NCBI GenBank assembly: GCA_963803875.1
Contig: CAWDOA010000009.1
Location: 1-64,000 of the forward strand
Direction: 5' to 3'
Source: JABDIY01 sp963803875
Lineage (GTDB): Bacteria; Actinomycetota; Acidimicrobiia; Acidimicrobiales; SZUA-35
DNA length: 64,000 bases
A program made the position numbers and the translations under genes. Position 1 is the stretch's first letter; each line of letters begins with the position of its first letter. This document shows positions 28,563-38,217 of the stretch, piece after piece. The notes below the pieces were generated by a model. The model saw nothing but the letters and a program-made list of their open reading frames with translations, searched no databases and was not told the DNA's origin.

Positions 28563-29342
28563 GTGTCGACGGTCGGGCGCCGGGTGAACGACGCCTGTCA
28601 CAGGTACCGTCGGCGCATGCTGCCTGAGACTGAGCGGGTCGACAGACACAGTGTTCCGTGGACTCCGTGGGCTGCGCTCGGAATCTGGGTTGCAGCGTTC
28701 TTCGGATCTGCGGTGTGGGTCACCGTGTTGATCACGGTCAATGGTGCTGACGACGGACTGCCCCGATCTGTTCCATGGCTCGTCGCCGGTCAGCTCGCCC
28801 TATGGGCTGCCTACGGCATCGGACCGCTGATTCTTGCCCGTCAAGCAGGTCAATCATATGTGCAGGCGTTCAAACTGGACTTCCGAGGCAGGGATGTTGC
28901 GATTTGGGCGTTCGTCGGCCTGCTTGTCCAGATCGTGGTCATTCCGTCGGTCTATATCCCTCTGAGGAGCCTCATCGACTCCGACGAGGTCGGCGACGTC
29001 GCAGAGGAGCTGATCGACATGGCGGCCTCGCCGGTGGACGTGCTCTTGCTGTTCCTGATGATCGTGGTCATCGCGCCGGTGGTGGAAGAGCTGTTCTTCC
29101 GCGGAACTGTGCTCCCAGCGATCATGAACCGGCTCGGAACGTTGCCAGCCATCTTGCTCAGCTCCCTGTGGTTCGCCGCCAGCCACCTTCAGGCCATTCA
29201 GTTTCCAGGGTTGCTGGTGGTCGGGATTGTGTTGGCTTATTGCCGAGTGAGGACAAGCAGCCTCATTCCCGCCATCGCGCTTCACATGGCCTTCAACGGC
29301 GTCACATTCGGCGTTCTGGTCAGCCAGTTGGAACTGACCTAG
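28563..29342 (+). CDS. CPBP (CAAX/ABI) family intramembrane metalloprotease
   Basis: About seven helices with the family motifs EELFFRGTVLPAI (EExxxR) and HMAFNG (HxxxN/B), plus an intermediate FAASHLQAI. Family members are Rce1-like glutamate proteases or accessory immunity/export factors. GTG 28563 is preceded by GAGGTTGA at proper spacing; ATG 28617 is possible. The stop overlaps by four bases the end of the convergent zinc-ribbon gene. Confidence 0.88.
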   Translation: MSTVGRRVNDACHRYRRRMLPETERVDRHSVPWTPWAALGIWVAAFFGSAVWVTVLITVNGADDGLPRSVPWLVAGQLALWAAYGIGPLILARQAGQSYVQAFKLDFRGRDVAIWAFVGLLVQIVVIPSVYIPLRSLIDSDEVGDVAEELIDMAASPVDVLLLFLMIVVIAPVVEELFFRGTVLPAIMNRLGTLPAILLSSLWFAASHLQAIQFPGLLVVGIVLAYCRVRTSSLIPAIALHMAFNGVTFGVLVSQLELT

Positions 29343-29548
29343 ACAGACACCCGACGGCGGCGGCCGGCATGAGTGCCGACATGCTCGAGGGCAGCCTCGA
29401 GATCGACGTCGTTGCCAGCGAGCTCCCAGCTGCGAGTGTCGCAGGTCTGGCAGGAGAACATGATCAGATCGTGGCCGTCGACATTCATCTTGAGTGTCAC
29501 CAACTCCGAGGTGCAGGTAGGGCAGGGTTGTGCTGTGGGTAGTGCCAT
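29339..29548 (-). CDS. Small zinc-ribbon protein
   Basis: A 69-residue product with two cysteine pairs, CPTC and CQTC, 26 residues apart (PCPTCTSELVTLKMNVDGHD and FSCQTCDTRSWELAGNDVD). This is a single zinc ribbon with a basic C-terminus (GRRRRVSV). Unknown function; perhaps a nucleic-acid or protein adaptor. ATG 29548 follows a GGAGAA sequence. An in-frame extension to 29605 is possible but less family-like. Confidence 0.7.
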   Translation of the reverse strand: MALPTAQPCPTCTSELVTLKMNVDGHDLIMFSCQTCDTRSWELAGNDVDLEAALEHVGTHAGRRRRVSV

Positions 29549-29744
29549 TATCAAGTTCTCCTCCGCGATCGCCTGAGCTGCACTCCGGTCGTCGCCGGCA
29601 CGCACGTGTTGAGAGTTGGCCGGCGATTTGAGCCGCGCGACCTACCTCCACTGCGAAACCAGTGGGTCGCAAGACCCGTCAACGGCAACGAGTACGTGAC
29701 CGTGCCCGCATTCGTATCTGTGAAACTGCCACAATTGGGGGGTT

Positions 29745-32567
29745 GTGCTGACCCTCCCCAAACCACTACCCCCATCAGCCCCCGAGCCCGAGCAAACTCC
29801 TCGGGTCGTCGAGCAGTCCGGACCTACCCGCGAGTTTCTGAGCCGATTCGGTTCATGGGTCAGTTTTGCAGCGGCACTTGGCTGTGCCGTGTTCGTTTTA
29901 TTTCAGCTTCGCCCCGACCTCGTTCTGGCCGACACAACACCCTCGGGTGGCGATATGGGTGCCCACGTGTGGGGCCCGGCGTATATGCGGGATCACCTGC
30001 TGACCCAGGGCCGGCTCACGGGTTGGACTCCGGACTGGTACGCCGGATTTCCGGCGTACCACTATTACATGATCGCCCCGCCCCTGGCGATCATCGCAAT
30101 CAACGCTGGGCTGAACCCGCTGATCGGCGTTCCCATGGCATTGGTCGCCATCGGCGCCGCCTGGTTGATCGCCGGTCACCGCACTGTGCAGGGCTCCGGA
30201 TTCGCCGGATTGATCAAGATCGTCGGCACGATAGTGGCCGTCTCGCTGGTCTGGGTCCCATACGGCGTGGCCTTCAAGCTGGTATCTGTTGTCGGTTTGA
30301 TTCTCATGCCACTGGCCGGCTGGGCGATGGCCAGATTGGCGAGGGCCGAAGAACCGGTTCCCGGTCTTGTTGCCGTGGGTGTAACCATCTTCTTGTTCGA
30401 CACCAACTTCAACATCTATGGCGGCAACATCGCGAGCACTCTGGCCGGTGAGTTCGCCTTTTCAATCAGCCTTGGGTTCGCTCTTCTCACGATCGGTTGG
30501 CTGTTCCGGATGCTCGACACCGGGCGGTGGCGAGCCTCCACCGCCGTGCTGCTGGCGCTCGTGGCCCTGACTCATGTGATCCCCCTGATATTCGTGATGT
30601 TCGTTTGCGCCATTTTGGTCGTGTTCTGGATCGACGCGCCACGGTGGTGGATTCTCGCAACGGGGATGGCGGCTGCTCTGGTGCCGGTCGGTCTCAACGA
30701 GGGTCTGGGAACGGCTCCACGCGTGGCGGCGCTCGTCACCCTGCCGATCGTAGTGGTTGCATTGGCCTCGATCTCGCCAGCGATCGTGGAACGCATCAAG
30801 TTATTGGCGATCGTGGGCCCCGTCGGCTCGCTCATCGCTGCAATCTGGCTGTTTCCGTTCTATATGAGGAGCAACCTCTTCAATGACATGGGCTGGGAGC
30901 GGCTGGACGACTACCTACCCGATCTTGTCAATACGCCGATGAGGATTGCGCTTCCGGTTGCCGGAGTTGGTGCACTGCTGTCGTTCGCATTCAAGGACCG
31001 ACTAGGCATGTTGTTCTCGATTCTTGGGGTTGCGTGCGCCCTCGGTGTTGCAAACTTCCCTGACGGTAAGTTGTGGAACGCCAGAATCCTTCCCTTCTAC
31101 TACCTGTCGGTGTATCTCACCGCTGCGATCGGAATTGCCCTATTGGCTCGGGTGATCGGTACCGCAATCTCTGAACGGCTCAGCTCGCCGGATCCGGTGG
31201 TTACCTATGCCTTCGCTGCTCTCGCATTGGCGGCCTCCCTGATCGGTGTGACATTCACGCTTCAGGCGTTTCCCGAGCGCTTCGAGGGCGTCAGCGATGA
31301 AGGCAGCTACACCTTCCTGGGAATCGAAGGGGGAGAGAAGAGTTTCATACCCAGTTGGGTCCAGTGGAACTACAGCGGGTACGAAGAGAAACGTAGCTTT
31401 GCGGAGTATGCGGCGGTTGTGGATGCCATGGCTGAGATCGGGAACTCCAGGGGTTGTGGTCGGGCCATGTGGGAGTACAGCGCCGATCTTGATCGCTATG
31501 GAACCCCCATGGCGTTGATGCTGTTGCCGCACTGGACCGACGGTTGCATCGGATCCATGGAGGGTCTGTACTTTGAATCGTCGGCATCAACCCCGTTCCA
31601 TTTCCTGAACCAGAGCATGCTCTCGGTTGGACCGTCACGGGCCCAGCGAGACTTGCCGTATCAGGATTTCAACATCGATCGGGGCGTCGTTCAGCTCCAG
31701 ACCGTGGGGGTGCGTTACTACATGGCCCAGTCGGACGAAGCCATAGCTGCCGCCGATGACCACCCCGACCTGGATCGGATCATTGAGGCTCAGCCTTTCG
31801 TCATCTATGAGGTCGCAAATTCGACTTTGATCGAGGGGCTGGAGTTCGAGCCGGTTGTGGCCAGCGGCCCGACCGCAGAGAACGTCACCGAGGCCAGCAC
31901 CAGGTTCGATGTCGGTTGGGAAAGCCAAGCTGTTGCGCATTACAACAACCCGGCGGGATTCCAGGCACTCCCGGCTGAGGATGGGCCGGATGAGTGGTTG
32001 CGCGTGAGCACGTTGGCCGGTTCCGATGGTGCTGCCGCGAGTCGGGCTCAAGTGTCGGACATCGAAGTGGGTCGCAATACGATCTCGTTTTCGGTTGACC
32101 AAGTCGGAACGCCGGTTCTGGTCAAAATGAGCTATTTCCCAAATTGGGAGGTCTCCGGTGCGGATGGTCCCTACCGGGCCGGCCCAAACCTCATGGTCGT
32201 CGTCCCCACCAAAACCGCAGTCGAGATGAACTATGGCGACACCATGGTCGAATATGTGTCCTTCGTGCTGTTCGCTCTTGGCTGCGCAGGTGCGGTGTTT
32301 CTGGCCAGAGACGGAGCCTCATCTCGGTCGGCCAATGAAGCGGCAGGCACCACCGAACCGGATCAGATGCCGGACGCCCACGACGATGTCGACGAGCGAA
32401 TCGAACCCGACTTGTTCGCCAAACTACTTGCCGAATCCGAGATGGAGAGTGGGCCGAACGTAGTGCCACCAGAGCCAGGTCCATCGATCTCAGAAGTCGG
32501 CCTGGCTGATCGGATGCTCAGCGCGCTCGAGAACGATGAAATCAGGACAGAACAGGATCACGAGTGA
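29745..32567 (+). CDS. Large polytopic membrane protein, GT-C-like
   Basis: The 940-residue product has one helix near residue 45, then a loop with SGGDMGAHVWGPAYMRD (acidic residues in the first outside loop, as in GT-C enzymes), WYAGFPAYHYYMIAPP, about ten further helices, a long extracytoplasmic domain (about 510-830), a last helix (YVSFVLFALGCAGAVFLA) and an acidic cytoplasmic tail. It resembles actinobacterial membrane proteins annotated as 6-pyruvoyl-tetrahydropterin-synthase-related, a label without known meaning. It may be a lipid-linked-sugar glycosyltransferase. Translationally coupled to the GtrA-GT2 gene downstream (GTGA). Starts with GTG after a run of G. Confidence 0.72.
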   Translation: MLTLPKPLPPSAPEPEQTPRVVEQSGPTREFLSRFGSWVSFAAALGCAVFVLFQLRPDLVLADTTPSGGDMGAHVWGPAYMRDHLLTQGRLTGWTPDWYAGFPAYHYYMIAPPLAIIAINAGLNPLIGVPMALVAIGAAWLIAGHRTVQGSGFAGLIKIVGTIVAVSLVWVPYGVAFKLVSVVGLILMPLAGWAMARLARAEEPVPGLVAVGVTIFLFDTNFNIYGGNIASTLAGEFAFSISLGFALLTIGWLFRMLDTGRWRASTAVLLALVALTHVIPLIFVMFVCAILVVFWIDAPRWWILATGMAAALVPVGLNEGLGTAPRVAALVTLPIVVVALASISPAIVERIKLLAIVGPVGSLIAAIWLFPFYMRSNLFNDMGWERLDDYLPDLVNTPMRIALPVAGVGALLSFAFKDRLGMLFSILGVACALGVANFPDGKLWNARILPFYYLSVYLTAAIGIALLARVIGTAISERLSSPDPVVTYAFAALALAASLIGVTFTLQAFPERFEGVSDEGSYTFLGIEGGEKSFIPSWVQWNYSGYEEKRSFAEYAAVVDAMAEIGNSRGCGRAMWEYSADLDRYGTPMALMLLPHWTDGCIGSMEGLYFESSASTPFHFLNQSMLSVGPSRAQRDLPYQDFNIDRGVVQLQTVGVRYYMAQSDEAIAAADDHPDLDRIIEAQPFVIYEVANSTLIEGLEFEPVVASGPTAENVTEASTRFDVGWESQAVAHYNNPAGFQALPAEDGPDEWLRVSTLAGSDGAAASRAQVSDIEVGRNTISFSVDQVGTPVLVKMSYFPNWEVSGADGPYRAGPNLMVVVPTKTAVEMNYGDTMVEYVSFVLFALGCAGAVFLARDGASSRSANEAAGTTEPDQMPDAHDDVDERIEPDLFAKLLAESEMESGPNVVPPEPGPSISEVGLADRMLSALENDEIRTEQDHE

Positions 32568-33835
32568 GGTCTCGGCTTCGTCGGTTCGCCCTCGTTGGCG
32601 TAGTAGCCACGGTGATCGATATCGGAGTTTTCCTGTTCGTGGCAGATCGAGCCACTACCGCACCATTGTGGGCTCCAAACATCCTCGCTCTCGCCCTCGC
32701 TTCCACCTTCGCCTATTTCGGCAATCGATTCTTCACCTTCGGCGCTGGGGATGACGCTCGTTGGGTCCGGCAGCCTGCATTGTTCTTCGCCACCGCAACG
32801 TTCGCAGCGGTGTTGGACACCGGTGTTCTGTATCTGGGCGGCACGGTCACCGGCAATTTGCTCGCCGCCAAGATCTCAGCGGTGGCGGTCGCAGCGGTGC
32901 TGAGGTGGGGTGTCTATAGATGGATTCTCTTTGGCCGAGTCCGACGAGAGTTGGCTCTCCGGGTGAACCGGCCGGCGTCCACTGAGCCCTACCGGCTCTC
33001 AGTTGTGCTGCCTGCGTTCAATGAGGCGGGCAGGATCGCTCGCTCGATCGAAACGCTGCATGCGACGCTGGTGCCTGCGGTAGGTGCCGACAACCTTCAA
33101 GTGCTTGTGGTCGACGACGGTTCGATCGACGACACGGCATCTGCTGCTCGGGCCGCCGGAGCCGATGTTCTGGTCCAACCCGAGAACAGGGGCAAGGGCG
33201 CTGCGGTAAGGGCCGGAATTATTGCGGCCAGCGGTCGATCGGTTGTGTTCACCGACGCCGATCTTGCCTATTCGCCATCGGTGATACTCGACATCATGAG
33301 GGAGATCGAGGCTGGTTGGGATGTGGCCGTTGGAAGTCGTCGCCACGAAGAAACAACGACCCTGGTGAAGGCGCGTTGGTTTCGTGAACTTGGCGGCCGC
33401 TTCGTCAACCGGCTGACCCATCTCGTTCTCCTCGGGCACTTCCGCGATACCCAATGTGGCATCAAGGGGTTCCGTGGAGACATCGGTAGGGTCATGTTCG
33501 AGCGGTGTCGTATCGACGGCTTTGCCTTTGACGTAGAACTGTTCCTGATAGCGGAACAGGATCGACTGTCGCTTACCGAGATTCCGGTCTCGGTAGAGAA
33601 CCGCAAGGGATCAAAGGTGCGACTGATCCAAGACACAATCACCCTGTTCCGCGACCTCGTGAAGATTCGAAGGGCGGCCGGCTGGGGCTGGTACGTCCCT
33701 ACCCCAGCTCAGCAAAAGATTCTGGAGCGACCGGCTGGGGCGACGCCTATAGGTGGGCGTCGCCGAACAGATCGTCGGGCCGCACGCGACGGCGAATCCA
33801 TCGAACCGTCGTCCGCGAACATCTCTGGGTCCTAG
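32564..33835 (+). CDS. GtrA-family membrane domain fused to DPM1-like GT2
   Basis: Residues about 5-128 are a four-helix GtrA domain (RRFALVGVVATVIDIGVFLF, FAYFGNRFFTF). Residues about 144-375 are a polyprenyl-phosphate sugar transferase of the dolichol-phosphate-mannose synthase type (RLSVVLPAFNEAGRI, VLVVDDGSIDDTA, FTDADLAYSP, TQCGIKGFRG). It would make polyprenyl-phospho-sugar from GDP-mannose or another nucleotide sugar and help present or flip it for the upstream GT-C-like enzyme. Normally the two domains occur as separate genes or in the reverse order. The tail is basic and disordered. Confidence 0.88.
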   Translation: MRSRLRRFALVGVVATVIDIGVFLFVADRATTAPLWAPNILALALASTFAYFGNRFFTFGAGDDARWVRQPALFFATATFAAVLDTGVLYLGGTVTGNLLAAKISAVAVAAVLRWGVYRWILFGRVRRELALRVNRPASTEPYRLSVVLPAFNEAGRIARSIETLHATLVPAVGADNLQVLVVDDGSIDDTASAARAAGADVLVQPENRGKGAAVRAGIIAASGRSVVFTDADLAYSPSVILDIMREIEAGWDVAVGSRRHEETTTLVKARWFRELGGRFVNRLTHLVLLGHFRDTQCGIKGFRGDIGRVMFERCRIDGFAFDVELFLIAEQDRLSLTEIPVSVENRKGSKVRLIQDTITLFRDLVKIRRAAGWGWYVPTPAQQKILERPAGATPIGGRRRTDRRAARDGESIEPSSANISGS

Positions 33836-33844
33836 ATTGGTGGC

Positions 33845-35206
33845 GTGAAAGACCTTTCAGCAATCGTCAAGGCATACGACGTCCGCGGAACCTTCCCCGA
33901 TCAGATCGACGCAGAAACCTGCCTAGCTCTCGGAGTCGGTTTCGCAGAGTTCATCAAATCGGCCGAGCCGACTACAGAAGAGATAGTCATCGCTCACGAC
34001 ATGCGCCCCTCGGGCCCCGAACTCGTGGCCGCGTTCACTCAGGGAGTGAACCGACAGGGTCTCGGTGTTGTGAACATCGGCTTGGCGTCGACCGACATGA
34101 TGTACTTTGCCTCGGGTTCGGAGAACAAACCCGGTGTCATGTTCACCGCCTCCCACAATCCCGCTCAGTACAACGGAATCAAAGTGTGCAAATCGGGGGC
34201 AGCACCCATCGGGCAAGACACAGGTCTCGGAGCCATGCGGGAAGGCGCAGAAGCCTACTGGCGGGGTGAGATCGAAGCCGCGGATTCACCGGGGACTTCT
34301 GGCACCGCAGAGATGCTCGATGCCTTCGCTCAGCACGTTCTGAGTTTCATCGCTGCCGATGGGCTCAGGCCGCTCAAGGTCGTGGCTGATACTGCGAACG
34401 GCATGGGTGGATATGTGGTGCCCGAGGTCTTCAAGCATCTGCCGTTCGATTTGGAGATCATGTATCCCGAACTCGACGGCACGTTTCCCAATCACCCTGC
34501 TGACCCTATTCAGGTAGAGAACTTGGCTGACCTGCGGGCCCGGGTCACCGAGGTCGGCGCAGACATCGGGTTGGCCTTCGATGGCGACGCCGACCGCGTC
34601 TTTTTGGTGGATGAACGAGGTGAACCGGTCAGCGGATCGCTGACCACTGCGCTGCTGGCTAGAGCCACGTTGGCTACCACCCCGGGGGCAAAGGTCATCT
34701 ACAACCTCATCTGTTCCGATGTCGTGCCCGAGGTCGTATCAGAGAATGGCGGAATCCCGATCCGCAGCCGGGTCGGCCACAGTTTCATCAAGCAGATCAT
34801 GGCCGATGAGGGAGCCGAGTTCGGCGGCGAGCACAGTGCTCACTACTACTTCGCCAAGAATTGGCGGGCGGACAGTGGGCTGATAGCCGCCGTGATGGTG
34901 CTCGCCGAACTCAGCGCCAGCGGCGGCACGCTCAGCCAGTTGCTTGATCCGTTCAAGCGATACAGCGCTTCGGGAGAAATCAACACCCGTGTCAAGGACG
35001 CACAGGCGGTGATAGACGCCGTGAAGCAGCACTACGCAGGATCTCAGCAGGACGAGCTCGATGGTCTGACGGTTCGCAACGACCGATGGTGGTTCAATCT
35101 ACGTGCCTCCAACACAGAACCGTTGCTGCGACTCAACCTCGAAGCTGCCGACGACGATGCGGTCGCTGCCCACGTGGCCGAGGTGCAGTCGGTCATGGTT
35201 CTCTGA
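33845..35206 (+). CDS. manB: Phosphomannomutase/phosphoglucomutase
   Basis: The 453-residue alpha-D-phosphohexomutase shows the active serine loop TASHNPAQYNGIKVC (101-115), the metal loop FDGDADRVFLVDERGEPVS, the sugar loop GGEHSAHYYF and the phosphate loop RASNTEPLLRLN. It interconverts mannose-6-phosphate and mannose-1-phosphate for GDP-mannose. GTG start. It follows the GtrA-GT2 gene closely and precedes manA, as in other Actinomycetota. Confidence 0.95.
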   Translation: MKDLSAIVKAYDVRGTFPDQIDAETCLALGVGFAEFIKSAEPTTEEIVIAHDMRPSGPELVAAFTQGVNRQGLGVVNIGLASTDMMYFASGSENKPGVMFTASHNPAQYNGIKVCKSGAAPIGQDTGLGAMREGAEAYWRGEIEAADSPGTSGTAEMLDAFAQHVLSFIAADGLRPLKVVADTANGMGGYVVPEVFKHLPFDLEIMYPELDGTFPNHPADPIQVENLADLRARVTEVGADIGLAFDGDADRVFLVDERGEPVSGSLTTALLARATLATTPGAKVIYNLICSDVVPEVVSENGGIPIRSRVGHSFIKQIMADEGAEFGGEHSAHYYFAKNWRADSGLIAAVMVLAELSASGGTLSQLLDPFKRYSASGEINTRVKDAQAVIDAVKQHYAGSQQDELDGLTVRNDRWWFNLRASNTEPLLRLNLEAADDDAVAAHVAEVQSVMVL

Positions 35207-35215
35207 GGTTTTCCA

Positions 35216-36389
35216 GTGGAGCGTTTGACATGCACCGTCCAGGAGTACGCCTGGGGCGACACCGAATCCATCCCTCATCTGTTGGGACGAGAGCCTGACG
35301 GTAGGCCCAAGGCGGAGCTGTGGATGGGTGCACATCCTCGAGCCAGCAGCGTGTGTGCCGACGGAACACCATTGGTTGACCGTATTTCTGGCGACCCCAA
35401 CACTGCCCTGGGATGCGAGCTTGCCGAACGTTTCGGTCAGTTGCCATTCCTCTTCAAGATATTGGCCGCTGGAGAGCCGCTGTCGATTCAGTCTCATCCC
35501 ACTCTTGAGCAGGCTGTTGCCGGCTTCAACCGCGAGAACGAAGAGGGAATACCTCTCGACGCTCCGCATCGGGTCTACCGAGATGCCAACCACAAGCCGG
35601 AGTTGATCGCAGCGCTTACGCCGTTCCACGCCAAGTGTGGCTTCCGCCCGCTGTGGGAAAGCCGACAACTGTTCAGTCAGTTGGTGTCTGCGGGCGAACA
35701 AGCTGTTCTTCAGCCGCTCGTAGAGATCCTGTTCGATTCAGGCGATCCGGCCACGGTCTACAAGAATGCTCTGGCCCACATCCTGGCTGCCGAGCGTGAC
35801 GAGGAGGCAATCGCTGCGGCCACCGTGCGGGCTGCACAGGAGCTTGGGTATCTCAGTGCGGCAGATCCGTTTCGAACCGAATTGGAGTGGACTGAACGGA
35901 TTGCCTCATCCTTTCCTGGTGATTCGGGAGTAACCGTGGCGTTGATGCTCAACCATGTGGTGCTCGAGCCCGGGCAGGCGGTATTCCTCGAAGCCGGCAA
36001 CCTCCATGCCTACCTCTCCGGAGTAGGCATGGAACTGATGGCCAATAGCGACAACGTCGTCGCGCGGGGGTCTTACTCCGAAACACCGTGATGTGGTCGA
36101 GCTTCTGCGGGTGCTCGACTGTTCCCCGATCGACGTTCCGGTTCAGACACCGGAGTCGGACACGTGGCGTTATGACTCGCCGGTGCCAGAGTTCACGCTC
36201 GAGCGTCTGATCGATCCGAGAGGCACGTTTGAATCGCCGGGTCCCGAGATCGTCTTCGTACAACAAGGGTCGGTTGTTCTGAGCGGGGTGGCACTCCAGG
36301 CTGGTGATGTTGCCTGGGTTCCCGCATCCGAGGCTTTCTTCACAGCTGAGGGCGAGGCCACGTTGTGGCGAGCGGGTGTTCCGGTCTGA
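35216..36389 (+). CDS. manA: Mannose-6-phosphate isomerase, class I, frameshifted
   Basis: A type I phosphomannose isomerase (zinc cupin) with NTALGCELAERFGQLPFLFK, SIQSHPTLEQA (zinc Gln and His), NHKPELIAALTPF (zinc Glu) and GVGMELMANSDNVV. The first frame breaks at 36091; from about 36063 another frame gives the family continuation RGGLTPKHRDVVELLRVLDC and runs to 36389. One extra base in the CGCGCGGGGG run near 36062 explains it and is a typical sequencing-error context. The enzyme converts fructose-6-phosphate to mannose-6-phosphate. GTG start, nine bases after manB. Confidence 0.9.
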
Positions 36390-36434
36390 AGCGCTAGTCA
36401 ACAGATTCGGTGATCACGAACTACCCTGCTTGGG

Positions 36435-36677
36435 GTGACGTTGGAATCGTTTCTGCTCGAGATCCTGGCCTGTCCCCAAGACAAAGGTCCGCTCTACTAC
36501 CTAGAGGATGAAGACACGCTCTACAACCCGCGCCTAACTCGTCGTTATCGCATCGAGAAGGACATTCCGGTGCTGTTGATCGACGAAGCGGAGACAGTCG
36601 ATCAGGCCGAACACAACAGGATCATGGCTCGCATCGATGCGGAATCGATCAGCCCAACATGGGAGCAAGATACGTGA
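36435..36677 (+). CDS. Trm112-family protein
   Basis: An 80-residue Trm112 domain: LLEILACPQDKGPLYYLEDE, LYNPRLTRRYRIEKDIPVLL. These small proteins activate methyltransferases in eukaryotes and archaea; in bacteria the role is unclear. Of the usual four zinc cysteines only the ACPQDK one is present. Its place between manA and PGI/PMI is conserved in Actinomycetota. It starts with GTG and overlaps the next start (GTGA). Confidence 0.9.
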   Translation: MTLESFLLEILACPQDKGPLYYLEDEDTLYNPRLTRRYRIEKDIPVLLIDEAETVDQAEHNRIMARIDAESISPTWEQDT

Positions 36678-37705
36678 GCGAACGCATCGACAGCCTCGGC
36701 ATGTGGGACGCCATGCTGGCCTTGCCCGAACAGATCGAAGAATCGATGGCTGCCATCGGCACAATCAGTGGTCTGCCCGATACCGCCGGTCTTGAACACG
36801 TCATCATTCTCGGAATGGGCGACAGCGGGTTTGGTGGCGATGTAGCGGCAGCTTCTGCCCGGCCGTTCAGCTCGCTCCCGATCGTGGTGTACGGCGGCTA
36901 TCTGCCGCCGAGTTGGGTCGGCTCGACAACTCTGGTGATCGCCATAAGTTCCTCCGGAACCACCGAGGAAACGCTGGAATCACTGGAGGCCGCTGTGGAG
37001 AGCGGCGCCTCGCTGGTTGCGGTGACGTCCGGAGGGGAGTTGGCGTCGTTGGCCCGCCGCGCCATGGCACCGGTCTTGCCTGTGATCGGGTCAGCGCCCA
37101 TGCCACGGGCAGCGCTGGGCGCCCTTGCCGTTCCAGCGATGCTCACTCTGGAGCAACTCGGTCTCTTTCCTGGAGCTCGCACCTGGATCACCGATGCCGT
37201 CCAGCAGCTGAAGATCCGCCGCGACGAGCTGGTCAGCGACGCCTCGCCAGCCAAGGAGATTGCTCGGCGGATAGGCCGGACCATGCCGATCATCTATGGC
37301 GGTGGCGTAATCGGTACGACTTCGGCAAAACGGTGGAAGATTGCAGTGAACCACAATGCGAAGGCGCCGGCGTTTTGGGCTCCGATGCCCGAGCTGTGTC
37401 ACAACGAACTGGTTGGCTGGGGCCAACACGGTGATGTCACACGGCAAGTGTTCACCGAGGTGCAGTTGCGACACGAGTACGAGCACCCCCAGACCGCCCG
37501 ACGCTTCCAATATGTGCAAGAGAAGACGCTAGAAGTGATGAGCGACATCATCTCGGTGGAAGCCGCCGGCGAGGGCCCGGTAGCGCAGCTCCTGGACCTT
37601 GTACTCATGGGCGATGTAGTGAGCCTGGAGATGGCGGCGGCCGAGCGGCTCGATCCCGGGCCCCTTCCAATTGTCGATGACCTGAAGACCTGGCTAGACG
37701 GGTAG
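36674..37705 (+). CDS. Bifunctional phosphoglucose/phosphomannose isomerase
   Basis: A SIS-domain isomerase of about 343 residues. The first SIS domain includes HVIILGMGDSGFGGDVAAA and VIAISSSGTTEETLESL; the second includes IIYGGGVIGTTSAKRWKIAV and KAPAFWAPMPELCHNELVGW, the conserved PGI/PMI end. It isomerises glucose-6-phosphate or mannose-6-phosphate to fructose-6-phosphate. GTG 36674 is preferred because it overlaps the Trm112 stop; ATG 36659 would add five residues. It duplicates the chemistry of adjacent manA. Confidence 0.92.
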   Translation: MSERIDSLGMWDAMLALPEQIEESMAAIGTISGLPDTAGLEHVIILGMGDSGFGGDVAAASARPFSSLPIVVYGGYLPPSWVGSTTLVIAISSSGTTEETLESLEAAVESGASLVAVTSGGELASLARRAMAPVLPVIGSAPMPRAALGALAVPAMLTLEQLGLFPGARTWITDAVQQLKIRRDELVSDASPAKEIARRIGRTMPIIYGGGVIGTTSAKRWKIAVNHNAKAPAFWAPMPELCHNELVGWGQHGDVTRQVFTEVQLRHEYEHPQTARRFQYVQEKTLEVMSDIISVEAAGEGPVAQLLDLVLMGDVVSLEMAAAERLDPGPLPIVDDLKTWLDG

Positions 37706-37731
37706 AGCCACCGGGCAGACAGCGCTGCTGC

Positions 37732-38166
37732 TCAGCCCAGGAAGTCCTTTAGCCCCTCTGCTGCGGCATCTCCGATCTTGTTGAAGATCGGACCGAGCAG
37801 TGGATCAAGAATCTTCAGGGGCCCATTGAGAAAGAGATCGGCGGCGTAGGTGACGGTGCTGCCGTCTCCACTGGGAGTGACGGTCACGATGTCGTCGGAT
37901 GAGAAGAACTTCGCTTTGGCAACCGCCCGAAAACGTTTGCCAGGTTCGAACTCTTTCATCTCATAGGTCAACGGCGTTGCCGGCGCTGGCCCGACACCGT
38001 TGACAACGAGGCGATAGGCGGCACCAAGACCCGGTTCCTTGCCGCTGGTCTGGGTTGCGCTTTTGACCCCAGGATCCCACTCTGCGAAGCGCGTCATATC
38101 GGCCATCATGGCGAAGGCGTCGGCGGGGGAATGGTGGGTGCTTGCGGAAGTCTCGTAGTGGGCCAT
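37732..38166 (-). CDS. SRPBCC (START-like) family protein
   Basis: The 144-residue product has the SRPBCC fold pattern: HYETSASTHHSPADAFAMMA, FAEWDPGVKSATQTSG, then strands ending TVTYAADLFLNGPLKILDPL and the long C-terminal helix (NKIGDAAAEGLKDFLG). Such proteins bind hydrophobic ligands; the ligand here is unknown. ATG 38166 is chosen because the longer frame has no family-like sequence and would run into the ahcY start. Divergent from ahcY with 51 bases between. Confidence 0.82.
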   Translation of the reverse strand: MAHYETSASTHHSPADAFAMMADMTRFAEWDPGVKSATQTSGKEPGLGAAYRLVVNGVGPAPATPLTYEMKEFEPGKRFRAVAKAKFFSSDDIVTVTPSGDGSTVTYAADLFLNGPLKILDPLLGPIFNKIGDAAAEGLKDFLG

Positions 38167-38217
38167 GGGACCATTGTGCCTGTTCTTTGCCGAATAATCG
38201 TCCCTACACTGCAGCCC

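Noticed and set aside
28775..29542. Rightward 255-codon frame overlapping the CPBP and zinc-ribbon genes
   Set aside because: Frame-shifted shadow of the CPBP gene, Arg/His-rich, without motifs.
38167..38217. SAH riboswitch before ahcY
   Set aside because: Only 51 bases separate ahcY from the divergent gene and no riboswitch-like conserved core is visible.
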